Shown one piece after another: positions 28,049-36,144 of a DNA stretch of 46,222 bases. The translations under genes and the position numbers were made by a program. How positions within the stretch are numbered: the stretch's first letter is position 1; each line of letters starts with the position of its first letter. The notes below the pieces were generated by a model. That model was not told the DNA's origin. It worked only from the letters and a program-made list of their open reading frames with translations, and did not search any database. Source of the DNA: Bacteroidales bacterium. GTDB lineage: Bacteria > Bacteroidota > Bacteroidia > Bacteroidales > B18-G4. The stretch lies in the NCBI GenBank assembly GCA_018401355.1, contig JAGYLD010000012.1:1-46222 (forward strand). The letters run 5' to 3'.

Positions 28049-29215
28049 TTACTCGTCCAATGGCGGTTTATCTGAATAAAACTTTTCCAATTCAGGAATA
28101 AGATCTTCCTTTTTTTTCATGGATAGGCCAGCCTGTTTAGCAGCCTTTATAGCCAAGCTCCATTTTAAATTTTTAAAATCGGTTTCGCTATTAAATTCAA
28201 CAGAACCTTTCTTTTTCTGACCACCCTTTTTGTTGTCATTTACCACTTCATCCTCCACCACTTTGCCCTTCAAATCTACCGGTCCCAACATTTCCGTTTC
28301 TTTGTCCGGGTTTTCCCGGGCCTCAATGGCCTTTTTCAACAAATTAAGTTTGTCTTTATCTGCACTCAGAATGGTAGCCAAAGTTTCCTTTTTCTTGTTG
28401 GCTTCTGATGGCACCAGTCTTGCCAATACCGTTCCTTTACCTCCATCACTCAAAAGGTACATGTGTGTCCGGGCATCATAGGTCAACACTTTTTTATCTT
28501 CGGCTTGCGTAACAATAGCCAACAGGTCTAAAAACGGGTTTTCTTCCTGTACGGCCTGGTTGAAAGATTTCAAACCATACTGAAAGCGTTTTTGTTTCTC
28601 AGCCAGCATAACCGCATCATACAACCGATTTTTCACACGATCCAAAGACATGTTCTCCACACCGGTAACGCCCCAGGCCATGGCCAGTTTGCGTAGTTTT
28701 TGTATATCCCCGGCAATAGGTGAAAATTCGCTGTAAAGGAAAAAATGGGGGCCAGCCGCCACACTTCTTTGTTGAGCAACCTCCGTAGCTTCGGCTTCCA
28801 GGTTCTCCAAAACAATCAACCCGGATTTATATTCCGGAGCACAAGTAATAAACCACAATACAAATTCTTTGTCTTGCTTGCTTTTTATCCACGACTTTTT
28901 GAAAGTTGTCATCCTGGGTTCGTAGATATTCATGCCATCCTTGCGTTTGACATTTGTGCAATACACCACCTTGCGACTTCCTTCATCGGAGGACATGGTT
29001 ACAGTGAGTGGAAAGGAATTTCCCCTTTTGGTTTCTGTAATACCGGATTTTTTATCCTTCTCCGTCATACCGGGCCGGTACTTGAAACTGTAGTAATTAA
29101 CCGGCCAATGATCGATCTTGGCCAAATTTTGTTTTAACCGGGTCATCAGTGAATCATCTCCCTGATATTCACGAATCGCATCCAGTCTTACCAAATTATC
29201 ATCAATGTATAACAT
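28049..29215 (-). CDS. Unknown protein following the capsid gene
   Basis: 388 aa. The N-terminal half is mixed and contains VVYCTNVKRKDGMNIYEPRM. The last 120 residues are strongly charged and helical with Lys/Glu-rich stretches (DNKKGGQKKKG). No family recognised. It lies between the terminator behind the capsid gene and the tail operon and has no obvious own promoter, so it is probably expressed by read-through from the capsid unit at a lower level. It may be a minor capsid, cement or internal protein (inference only). Confidence 0.75.
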   Translation of the reverse strand: MLYIDDNLVRLDAIREYQGDDSLMTRLKQNLAKIDHWPVNYYSFKYRPGMTEKDKKSGITETKRGNSFPLTVTMSSDEGSRKVVYCTNVKRKDGMNIYEPRMTTFKKSWIKSKQDKEFVLWFITCAPEYKSGLIVLENLEAEATEVAQQRSVAAGPHFFLYSEFSPIAGDIQKLRKLAMAWGVTGVENMSLDRVKNRLYDAVMLAEKQKRFQYGLKSFNQAVQEENPFLDLLAIVTQAEDKKVLTYDARTHMYLLSDGGKGTVLARLVPSEANKKKETLATILSADKDKLNLLKKAIEARENPDKETEMLGPVDLKGKVVEDEVVNDNKKGGQKKKGSVEFNSETDFKNLKWSLAIKAAKQAGLSMKKKEDLIPELEKFYSDKPPLDE

Positions 29216-29230
29216 ATTGAGTTGATTTAT

Positions 29231-29258
29231 AAAAGAACCCCCGGGAAACCCCGGGGAT
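29231..29258 (-). terminator. Terminator after the capsid gene
   Basis: A 7-bp all-GC stem (29239-29245 with 29250-29256), a 4-base loop, and TTCTTTT on the minus strand. Expected to be partly leaky, since the next gene has no visible promoter. Confidence 0.75.
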
Positions 29259-29271
29259 CCTTTATTAGTTA

Positions 29272-30717
29272 TTAATCATTCCGTTGATGCAATATGCCTT
29301 TCCACGCTTCAAAGAAGGGGAAGGATACATGAGAAAGCCAGTACGTATTGTTACCGTCAATCTCAGAAACAACCGGGTCACCAAAACGCTGTTTGGCAAA
29401 GCCGTCCATACCTCCCAGAGTAGCCATAATACGCTTACGGCTATACCCATTCAATCCCACATACCTTGCATGGAGATTGGGGATACGAACACCTGACTTA
29501 GCCTCTTTAACTGTAGTGACCGGAACCATAATAGCTGCATCATTCAGTTTATATCCGCTCAAACCAAATTGAGTAGGATTGCTGAATATAGGCAGCTTTT
29601 TGAATACAAACGTAATTCCACCTTTCTGAACAGCCTGGGTGCCAAAGTTCATATTCAAAAGAGTTTTACTACCATCACGCACACTTTCCAGATAATCTCC
29701 CGGAAGTCCACCACCTGATGCAGTAGTATCAATCGGATTGGCCATAAATTTGATGCCGGAATTCTCTACCCTTCTTAGGTAAGAGCCTCCGCACAGTACC
29801 AAGACAATATCATCCGTAATACCCACGGACTCAAAATACTCAGCAGCTTCATCAAAATCCGGAATCTGTATATCGGTTGTGCCGTTATACGATAAAGTAT
29901 GGCCTTTTTCGGCAATCCAGGTATATACACCTTTGTTTTTGTACACAGGAACATTCGCTTGCGTAACCTGGGACTGTTGTGTAATTGAATTGGTATTTGG
30001 CTGCCCCATTAACAGGGCTGCTTCTTCTTGTCGGTCCAGCTTAAATTCACCACGCACCAATTCGGCATTAAACAAACCAACCCCTTCTTTCTTGTGCCAC
30101 ATCTGTTTAGCAAGTTCCATACCTCCAAAAGAAATCGTATCCTTGAGTATTTGAGCATAAAATTCACGCTCAAACCACCCAACAACGGTTCCTTTCGGTT
30201 GTCCTGTTTCGGCGGCCCATGCAGAATCGTTTACCGCAACCTCGGCACCTGCAAAAACATAATCAGCACTTAACGTTTTGCTTGCATCCCAGGGTTCAAC
30301 AACCACCGTTACCGTGCCATCAACCGCTTGAGTGATACTGGTAATAGTAGCCTGAATAAACCCCAGTGCAGTGGAGCCAAAGGTTACCGTGAAATTTTCA
30401 CGGGGGTAATAATTGCCATCCGTATCAAGGCATTCATCAGCCAGTTCAAAAGAGGCTGTTGCTCCCTGAGCACCAGCTACAGAAATATTGTTGGGACCGA
30501 TAACGATGTTCTGTTCATCCCATACTTCTTCCATGGCTGAAAAAGTTTCGTTAGAAACCTGTTCGTATCTTCCCAGGCTTCTCAAAAGGTCAAGGGCACC
30601 AAAGCCCTGTCCATAACTCTTATAGAGTTTGCGGATCACTGAGGGTTCAAAAGCGAAATCCCATAAAGACCTTACATTATGGGCCCTCTGACCGGCAATA
30701 GCTTGTCCATCAATCAT
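29272..30717 (-). CDS. Probable major capsid protein
   Basis: 481 aa. It follows a typical scaffold gene by 43 bases, has a length typical of HK97-fold capsid proteins of Bacteroidetes podovirus-like phages, and is followed by a strong terminator. The N-terminal arm is helical (RSLWDFAFEPSVIRKLYKSY). A beta-rich insertion at about 75-185 (TASFELADECLDTDG; GTVTVVVEPWDAS) could be an added I-type domain. The C-terminal region (residues 290-480) is mixed, with LVLCGGSYLRRVENSGIKFM and AIMVPVTTVKEAKSG. Assignment rests on gene order and size, not on a diagnostic motif. Confidence 0.8.
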   Translation of the reverse strand: MIDGQAIAGQRAHNVRSLWDFAFEPSVIRKLYKSYGQGFGALDLLRSLGRYEQVSNETFSAMEEVWDEQNIVIGPNNISVAGAQGATASFELADECLDTDGNYYPRENFTVTFGSTALGFIQATITSITQAVDGTVTVVVEPWDASKTLSADYVFAGAEVAVNDSAWAAETGQPKGTVVGWFEREFYAQILKDTISFGGMELAKQMWHKKEGVGLFNAELVRGEFKLDRQEEAALLMGQPNTNSITQQSQVTQANVPVYKNKGVYTWIAEKGHTLSYNGTTDIQIPDFDEAAEYFESVGITDDIVLVLCGGSYLRRVENSGIKFMANPIDTTASGGGLPGDYLESVRDGSKTLLNMNFGTQAVQKGGITFVFKKLPIFSNPTQFGLSGYKLNDAAIMVPVTTVKEAKSGVRIPNLHARYVGLNGYSRKRIMATLGGMDGFAKQRFGDPVVSEIDGNNTYWLSHVSFPFFEAWKGILHQRND

Positions 30718-30760
30718 TGTAAAATAGTTTTTTTAGGTTTAACAATAGTTGTGGAGCGGT

Positions 30761-31927
30761 TTAATAGTTTTTCATGATATGATCCTCGATATTCTTCTGA
30801 TCCTGGTCTGCCGTTGTAACCTTTTTGGGCCCCTGGGCCGTATTAGGAGACTTGGGATTATGATATTCACGGAAGGTCTTTTCATCCATGTTGCTCACAA
30901 CCTCATTGGCGTATGACTCCAAAATCCTGGGAAGGTTATTTAGCACGTACTGATTTTTGATCTGGCTGATCAATGCCTCCTGGGCCTTTTCGCTATAGCC
31001 AATACCTTTTTTGGCGATATCTTCAGCTATGGCCTCGGCATGTTCAACAATCTCACCCACATACTTTTCATCCATATCAAATTCGTACAATGGCTTTCCC
31101 TTCTCTTTCTCAAAGGCGATCTTGCCTATTTTATCGGGAAGTTTCTCAACGAAAGGTTTCCACTCCTTTTTGGTCTGATCAAGGACTTCTTGCCTTTGCT
31201 TGTTGACTGTTTCATTATCCGGCACCTCAACACTTTTTTTGAGTTGCTGGAAAACGTTATTGGCTTCCTTAGCCTTTAATTTTATCTTGTTTTGGGTCAG
31301 GGTTGGATATTCCTCAAAATCCTGACTTAGATCAATGTCATAAGTATCTTCAATCATTTCATCCACATCCTGTTGGGATGAAAGAATATCTCCGTTTTCT
31401 AACTGCATTTTCAGCCGCACGGCATCCAAAGGATTCAGTTTTTCCGCATCTGTACGAATTACCTTGGTCAATACAGCAGGGTCATACTCCGGATGTTTGA
31501 TCAATAACTGTTGCCTGACATACTCATCCTTATTGGCAAAATGGGAAAGGGGATTGAGCTTCCCTTGCAATTCCTGATTCTGACTTTGCAATTCGGCAAG
31601 TTGCTTCTTGGTTGTTTGATAAGATTTTTTTGTTTCCAGATCCACCAACCGATCCTTTAAATCGGATTTTTTGACTTCATCACGATCTTTAAACTCTGTA
31701 CCCAGGACTTCATTGACAAAAGAAACGACTTCATCGGATTCCGATTCCTGTGGTTTTTGTGGATCCTGTGGTTGTTCTGACACTGGTTCATTTGGTTCCG
31801 CAGGCTCTTGCGGTTGATTTTCCCCGGATGGTTGTTCCGGCTTATTCGACTCCCCATCCGCAGCATCAATACTGCTGATACTCGGATCATCTTTAAGCAT
31901 ATCGGCAATTTCTTCCTGTACTCCCAT
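30761..31927 (-). CDS. Probable scaffolding protein
   Basis: 388 aa, very acidic. The N-terminal 70 residues are a proline-, glutamate- and glutamine-rich low-complexity stretch (many PQEPAEPNEP-like repeats). Coiled-coil-like helices follow at about 95-120 (QTTKKQLAELQSQNQELQGK) and 190-230. This is typical of scaffolds that sit immediately upstream of the capsid gene and leave or are degraded after assembly. No protease triad is seen. First gene of a two-gene unit behind the promoter at 31957-31987. Confidence 0.82.
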   Translation of the reverse strand: MGVQEEIADMLKDDPSISSIDAADGESNKPEQPSGENQPQEPAEPNEPVSEQPQDPQKPQESESDEVVSFVNEVLGTEFKDRDEVKKSDLKDRLVDLETKKSYQTTKKQLAELQSQNQELQGKLNPLSHFANKDEYVRQQLLIKHPEYDPAVLTKVIRTDAEKLNPLDAVRLKMQLENGDILSSQQDVDEMIEDTYDIDLSQDFEEYPTLTQNKIKLKAKEANNVFQQLKKSVEVPDNETVNKQRQEVLDQTKKEWKPFVEKLPDKIGKIAFEKEKGKPLYEFDMDEKYVGEIVEHAEAIAEDIAKKGIGYSEKAQEALISQIKNQYVLNNLPRILESYANEVVSNMDEKTFREYHNPKSPNTAQGPKKVTTADQDQKNIEDHIMKNY

Positions 31928-31956
31928 AATAATATCGTATAAAAGTTATTACTTGA

Positions 31957-31987
31957 CAAAATTACCATGGTGAAAATTCAATGTCAA
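31957..31987 (-). promoter_or_regulatory. Promoter of the scaffold-capsid unit
   Basis: -7 box TAATTTTG at 31957-31964; -33 TTG at 31985-31987 with a spacing of 20. The word GCTATTGA around the -33 element also occurs at the TerS promoter. Leader of about 22 bases. Confidence 0.72.
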
Positions 31988-32014
31988 TAGCCTTACACCC
32001 CCTCTTTTGGGCAT

Positions 32015-32053
32015 AAAAAAACCCCCGGGGAAATTATGGAAAATCCCCAGGGG
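32015..32053 (-). terminator. Terminator after the metallophosphoesterase gene
   Basis: Stem 32022-32031 with 32044-32053 (9 of 10 pairs), a 12-base loop, then 7 Ts on the minus strand. It closes the portal unit just upstream of the scaffold promoter. Confidence 0.8.
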
Positions 32054-32177
32054 CACGAAGGTAAAAAAATTAAGACGTCATGTAGTTAAACAATAACCCC
32101 AGAAATAAAGAACGAGTATGAAGAAAACTTACCCTTAACAAGAGGCAAATATAATAAAATTGTTTTACATTTCCAAA

Positions 32178-33254
32178 TCATTCCAACAAAAATGCTGTAC
32201 GATCAAATTCCCCGTACTTAGGATGCACAAACCAGGCACATTGATACGGCAATGAATGTCTTCCGTATTTATGATCATAGGCATCTGTACCGCTTACGCT
32301 ACCCCCACAACTATATAATTGATGTTCAAAAGGTGTATGAAAATGGCCAAACACTAATTTGTCATATCCTATCTCCTTTGCCCGTTTTTCCAGATCTTTG
32401 GCCCTCATTATTTCCACCATACGAGCCGTGGATTCTCGCCCCGCTCTTCTTTCAATGGCATACCATGGTACCCCAAAATTAGACGGCAGTCCATGACCAT
32501 GGAATATCAAATAATTACGGTTAGATACATGCACCACGGCTTCGTGCATTTCATATATGTTAAATTCTACGTTGGCATGTTTTTCCAGTAAAAGTTTGGC
32601 TACATAACCAACTACATAATTAATACTGTTTTGCCCGGCCTCTTTTGACTGAGGCTTTTTTGTCAACCGGGAATGATTATCCTCCACCAGAAACTCTACG
32701 ATAACCTGTGAAAACTTAGGAGCCAACATAGCCACTTGTTTAGCAAGAACCTCACCCGCCCTAACTGCTTGCACCGGCAATGGAAAAGCATTGGTAATTT
32801 TAAGTTCATCATGTATATCACCGGATACGTTATCTCCTGTAGCAAGAATATGTACCGTATCTACACGATACGAATTGCGTTGTAACTGGACTTTATCCAA
32901 TACTTTACGGACAAAATCCAACTGCCTTCTCTCGCATATCTTCGGGTTAAATTTGCCAAAACCTTCAATCTCATCCGGAGGCTGTACCATACCCATGTGT
33001 CCATCGGTTACATGTAATACCACCGGACAGGGTGACGAGACTTTGATATGACCTTTTGGAATATAAGTAATAGGCATTGGATCTATTTTCTCAATAGCAT
33101 CCCTTACCGCATCAAAAAATACTTCCAGCTTGCCATGCTCTCTACGATAATTAGACAGTATGGTATCTTTTTGCTTGAGTTTCTTTTTTAGTTCCTGGAC
33201 CTGCTCTGAGTGGATAGAACGAAACTCTTCTTCACTAAAGCCTTGTGTAGTCAT
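32178..33254 (-). CDS. Calcineurin-like metallophosphoesterase
   Basis: 358 aa. All five metal-binding blocks of the superfamily are visible: HVTDGHMGM (about residue 80, D and H), ATGDNVSGD (about 138, GDN), VEDNHSR (about 186, NH), FHGHG (about 250) and GHFHTP (about 303). The N-terminal 60 residues form a charged coiled coil. Such enzymes hydrolyse phosphodiester or phosphomonoester bonds with two metals; in phages they may act on DNA ends, nucleotides or signalling molecules. It overlaps the zinc-ribbon gene by 4 bases and shares its unit with the portal, an unusual place for an enzyme. Substrate unknown. Confidence 0.9.
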   Translation of the reverse strand: MTTQGFSEEEFRSIHSEQVQELKKKLKQKDTILSNYRREHGKLEVFFDAVRDAIEKIDPMPITYIPKGHIKVSSPCPVVLHVTDGHMGMVQPPDEIEGFGKFNPKICERRQLDFVRKVLDKVQLQRNSYRVDTVHILATGDNVSGDIHDELKITNAFPLPVQAVRAGEVLAKQVAMLAPKFSQVIVEFLVEDNHSRLTKKPQSKEAGQNSINYVVGYVAKLLLEKHANVEFNIYEMHEAVVHVSNRNYLIFHGHGLPSNFGVPWYAIERRAGRESTARMVEIMRAKDLEKRAKEIGYDKLVFGHFHTPFEHQLYSCGGSVSGTDAYDHKYGRHSLPYQCAWFVHPKYGEFDRTAFLLE

Positions 33255-33703
33255 GTCATTAGCCCTTCGTTTTTTAATTTTTTAATAGTTTCCGGATGAG
33301 ACCAATACCATGTTCCGCCAGCCCGCCCCCTGTATTTCTCAAAATCCGGGTGAACAACAATACCCTTGTACCCTGCGTTTTGTCTGACATGGCACATTTC
33401 TATAAATTGAGGTTCGGGGACTAATTGCCCCCGAAGCAATGCGGCAGCCTTTTTTGTTAAGATATACCTGTTATCGTGCTTCTCCCGAAATTCTATTTCA
33501 GAAATACCAGCACTTGGTTGTATGAATTTTTTTGTAGACTGATTTTTTGAGGGTGTTGCAGGTTTATCCTGAGGTACTATACTAATCCTTGGATACCGGC
33601 CGCAAGCCTTACAATGTATCTCTTGTTTTATTTCACCTGTTTTCTTGTCATGATATTTCCCGTTCTTGACCGTTTGATCAGAACCACAATAAGGACATTT
33701 CAT
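33251..33703 (-). CDS. Zinc-ribbon protein
   Basis: 150 aa. The N-terminal zinc ribbon uses C3, C6, C31 and C34 (CPYCGSDQTVKNG, HCKACGRYP), the pattern seen in InsA-like and other DNA-binding ribbons. The C-terminal part (about 70-150) may be a small winged-helix-like or nucleic-acid-binding domain (YILTKKAAALLRG; GGTWYWSHPETIKKLKNEGL). It sits between portal and metallophosphoesterase, 6 bases after the portal stop. Could be a DNA-packaging accessory or a late regulator; neither is proven. Confidence 0.82.
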   Translation of the reverse strand: MKCPYCGSDQTVKNGKYHDKKTGEIKQEIHCKACGRYPRISIVPQDKPATPSKNQSTKKFIQPSAGISEIEFREKHDNRYILTKKAAALLRGQLVPEPQFIEMCHVRQNAGYKGIVVHPDFEKYRGRAGGTWYWSHPETIKKLKNEGLMT

Positions 33704-33709
33704 AGTTTA

Positions 33710-36094
33710 TTAATTTTTATTGTTATCGTTCCTTTGAGATTCAATGCGTTTCAATTCTTTATCCAACTCCCCTTCACGACTCAATCTTTCCATTGCCCGA
33801 ACATGCTCTTTTTGGGCATTTTGATCTTCTATTTGAAGCTCTTCCCGCTTGTTGCGTAATTCTAAATCTGCCTTACCTCGTTGTTGTGCCGCTGCTTGCT
33901 GAGCTTTTTGTTCTTCACTCTTGCGGTTTTCCTCGGCCTGTATCCGCATATTCTTTTCAGCCAGTTCTTCAGCCTGTCGTTTTGCACGTTGTTCTGCAGA
34001 ATTCAATATCATCCATGCCCTCTTTAATGAACCACGTTTGCTTAATACGTTCATGATAGCAAAGTAATCACCATAGGTAATACCCGGTTTACCATCCCTT
34101 CCGCTATTTAAACTAACCTTAGCCGCTTCAAATATTTCTTTTCGCTCCGGATCGGTTGGACGAGGAGTAAATTCAAAGGAGTAAACCACACCATACTTAT
34201 CTATCTGCTTAATGAGATTAACAGACTCATCTCCATATTTTTTCCGATAAGCAAAATCAGCACCTTTCCCCTGCTTAATTTTTAAACGTATCCAGGCCGT
34301 CACATTTTCCACCATAAGTTCTTTGATTCTCAAATAGCCAGATATGATCGTGCCCAAATATTCATTAGTAGCTTCCAGGCTTCTTTCGGATGCTGTAACC
34401 GACACATCCCTTTCAGGCTGTCCACCTATACTCACCGGAGTAAAACCAGTAAGCTGTTCGATCAACTGCGAATTGATCAAAAAACCAACCCGGAAATCTG
34501 AAAAAACCTTAGACAATCCTCCGGGTAACTGAGAAACCGGCACCTGTGACTTATCGTATGGGTTTCCTCCCGGTTTGGTTCTACGAAATATCAAAATACC
34601 AGTTTGGAGAAACCGTTTAATGACATCCTCCTGAGACATTTTGCTATCTCCCATATCAACATTGGAAATGGCATCATAGTCAATAGCATATCCATCATTA
34701 ACAGCCATAGCCAAAGCGTTTTGATACTTTAACCATAGTATAAAGAAATTATCATAAATTGGTATAAGCTGCTCTGTAATGCTTTTTACGGGTAAGCGAT
34801 AAAAATGATAAGACAAAGTAGGCTCTTTTAATGTTTTGGGCCGAACAATATCCCATGCCTTCCCAAAGTCAAAAACATAATCAGTCCCAATGATCCATTT
34901 GGCCATATATTTCATCCGGACCTTTTTAATACGGGTTTGGTTTTTATCACTTTGGGGATTTTCTGTGCCCAGTTCCTGAGGTATTACTTTTTTCTTACCA
35001 TAACGATTCTTGCGAATAAGTGCCTGGTCAGCATCCGTAGTAATCCACTCGCAACAAAAAACATCTACCTTGTAAAAATCATAACCATATTCACCATCGT
35101 TGTTGGATTTATTATAATACTCAAAATCCGCAGCACCGGGATTATCATTAATACCTGAATAAGAATTAGCTATTTCTGCCCATTCCTTTTCGTTCAAATC
35201 GTAATCGGCCATCAATATTTTAAGTTTCGATATGGAATATTTTTCCACATGCCCGGCATACTCAGCGTCCCTATAATCGTTATACTGAGAATATTGCACA
35301 ATAGCCTCATACGGATCCACATATTTGGACTCCACCAATCCGGTCTCTTCATTATAATCATCCTTACATACAAAATACCTTAAATTCACAGCGTCTGCCA
35401 TCATCTTTTTCTTAATTTCCTTCCAACCACTTTCATCCATGGTATTGGCCGCCATATCTTCCATGATCATAGCATAAGGTAATTTGATGCCTCCTTCCTT
35501 TTCCCATACTTCCAATTCATCCAAACTCTCAGGGATAAATTCACTGGGTTCATATTCCACACCCATACGGGCATAATACCTTTTGTTGAAATCCATCATA
35601 AATCGCTCGGCCCACAAATTGGCTTTTGCAAGTTCTGTTTGGAGTGAAGAAAATGAATCAACCGCATCACATACAACATCATACTCGCTTTTCCCAAATT
35701 TTGATACCAGGGTACTTAAAACTTTAGGGGCCGGAGAAATAACATCTAACATTATATTCATCCATCCCTTGCGAATACGCTCTTTATTCTTAGAAGTCCA
35801 TCCGGAGGTCGCACCATCTATATCGCTGACCGGACTTACAGCATCATCTCCATCCGCTTTATCCTTAAAGAAATAATCAAGATATTTGTCAATGGATTGC
35901 GAACCATCTCCATAAGACCGCAAATACGGAAACCGGGATTGTTCTCCCAGGGGGATGCCGGATACCGAACGCATGTGAATAGAAAAAATACCCTCGGCCA
36001 TACGTTTGCAATAATCCTTACCTTTTTTCTTGGGATTCTCTATATCTACAGGAAGTGAATACTGATGACTATTGTATTTATCAATGCTTCTCAC
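33710..36094 (-). CDS. Portal protein
   Basis: 794 aa, starting at a GTG. Its position directly after the large terminase gene, its length, and the C-terminal long charged coiled coil (residues about 700-794, Glu/Gln/Arg-rich) fit the dodecameric portal of podovirus-like phages of Bacteroidetes. An internal region with NSQLIEQLTGFTPVSIGGQ resembles the portal crown/wing region. The promoter at 36113-36143 leaves a leader of about 10 bases to the GTG, which supports this start. It forms a unit with the zinc-ribbon and metallophosphoesterase genes. Confidence 0.87.
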   Translation of the reverse strand: MRSIDKYNSHQYSLPVDIENPKKKGKDYCKRMAEGIFSIHMRSVSGIPLGEQSRFPYLRSYGDGSQSIDKYLDYFFKDKADGDDAVSPVSDIDGATSGWTSKNKERIRKGWMNIMLDVISPAPKVLSTLVSKFGKSEYDVVCDAVDSFSSLQTELAKANLWAERFMMDFNKRYYARMGVEYEPSEFIPESLDELEVWEKEGGIKLPYAMIMEDMAANTMDESGWKEIKKKMMADAVNLRYFVCKDDYNEETGLVESKYVDPYEAIVQYSQYNDYRDAEYAGHVEKYSISKLKILMADYDLNEKEWAEIANSYSGINDNPGAADFEYYNKSNNDGEYGYDFYKVDVFCCEWITTDADQALIRKNRYGKKKVIPQELGTENPQSDKNQTRIKKVRMKYMAKWIIGTDYVFDFGKAWDIVRPKTLKEPTLSYHFYRLPVKSITEQLIPIYDNFFILWLKYQNALAMAVNDGYAIDYDAISNVDMGDSKMSQEDVIKRFLQTGILIFRRTKPGGNPYDKSQVPVSQLPGGLSKVFSDFRVGFLINSQLIEQLTGFTPVSIGGQPERDVSVTASERSLEATNEYLGTIISGYLRIKELMVENVTAWIRLKIKQGKGADFAYRKKYGDESVNLIKQIDKYGVVYSFEFTPRPTDPERKEIFEAAKVSLNSGRDGKPGITYGDYFAIMNVLSKRGSLKRAWMILNSAEQRAKRQAEELAEKNMRIQAEENRKSEEQKAQQAAAQQRGKADLELRNKREELQIEDQNAQKEHVRAMERLSREGELDKELKRIESQRNDNNKN

Positions 36095-36112
36095 AGATTA
36101 TTTGGTTTTAGA

Positions 36113-36143
36113 CAAAGGTACTTTGTAAAAAATATGATTTCAA
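36113..36143 (-). promoter_or_regulatory. Class A promoter of the portal unit
   Basis: -7 box TACCTTTG at 36113-36120; -33 TTG at 36141-36143, spacing 20, within AAGTTGAAAT. It abuts the 3' end of the terminase gene. Confidence 0.78.
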
Positions 36144-36144
36144 C

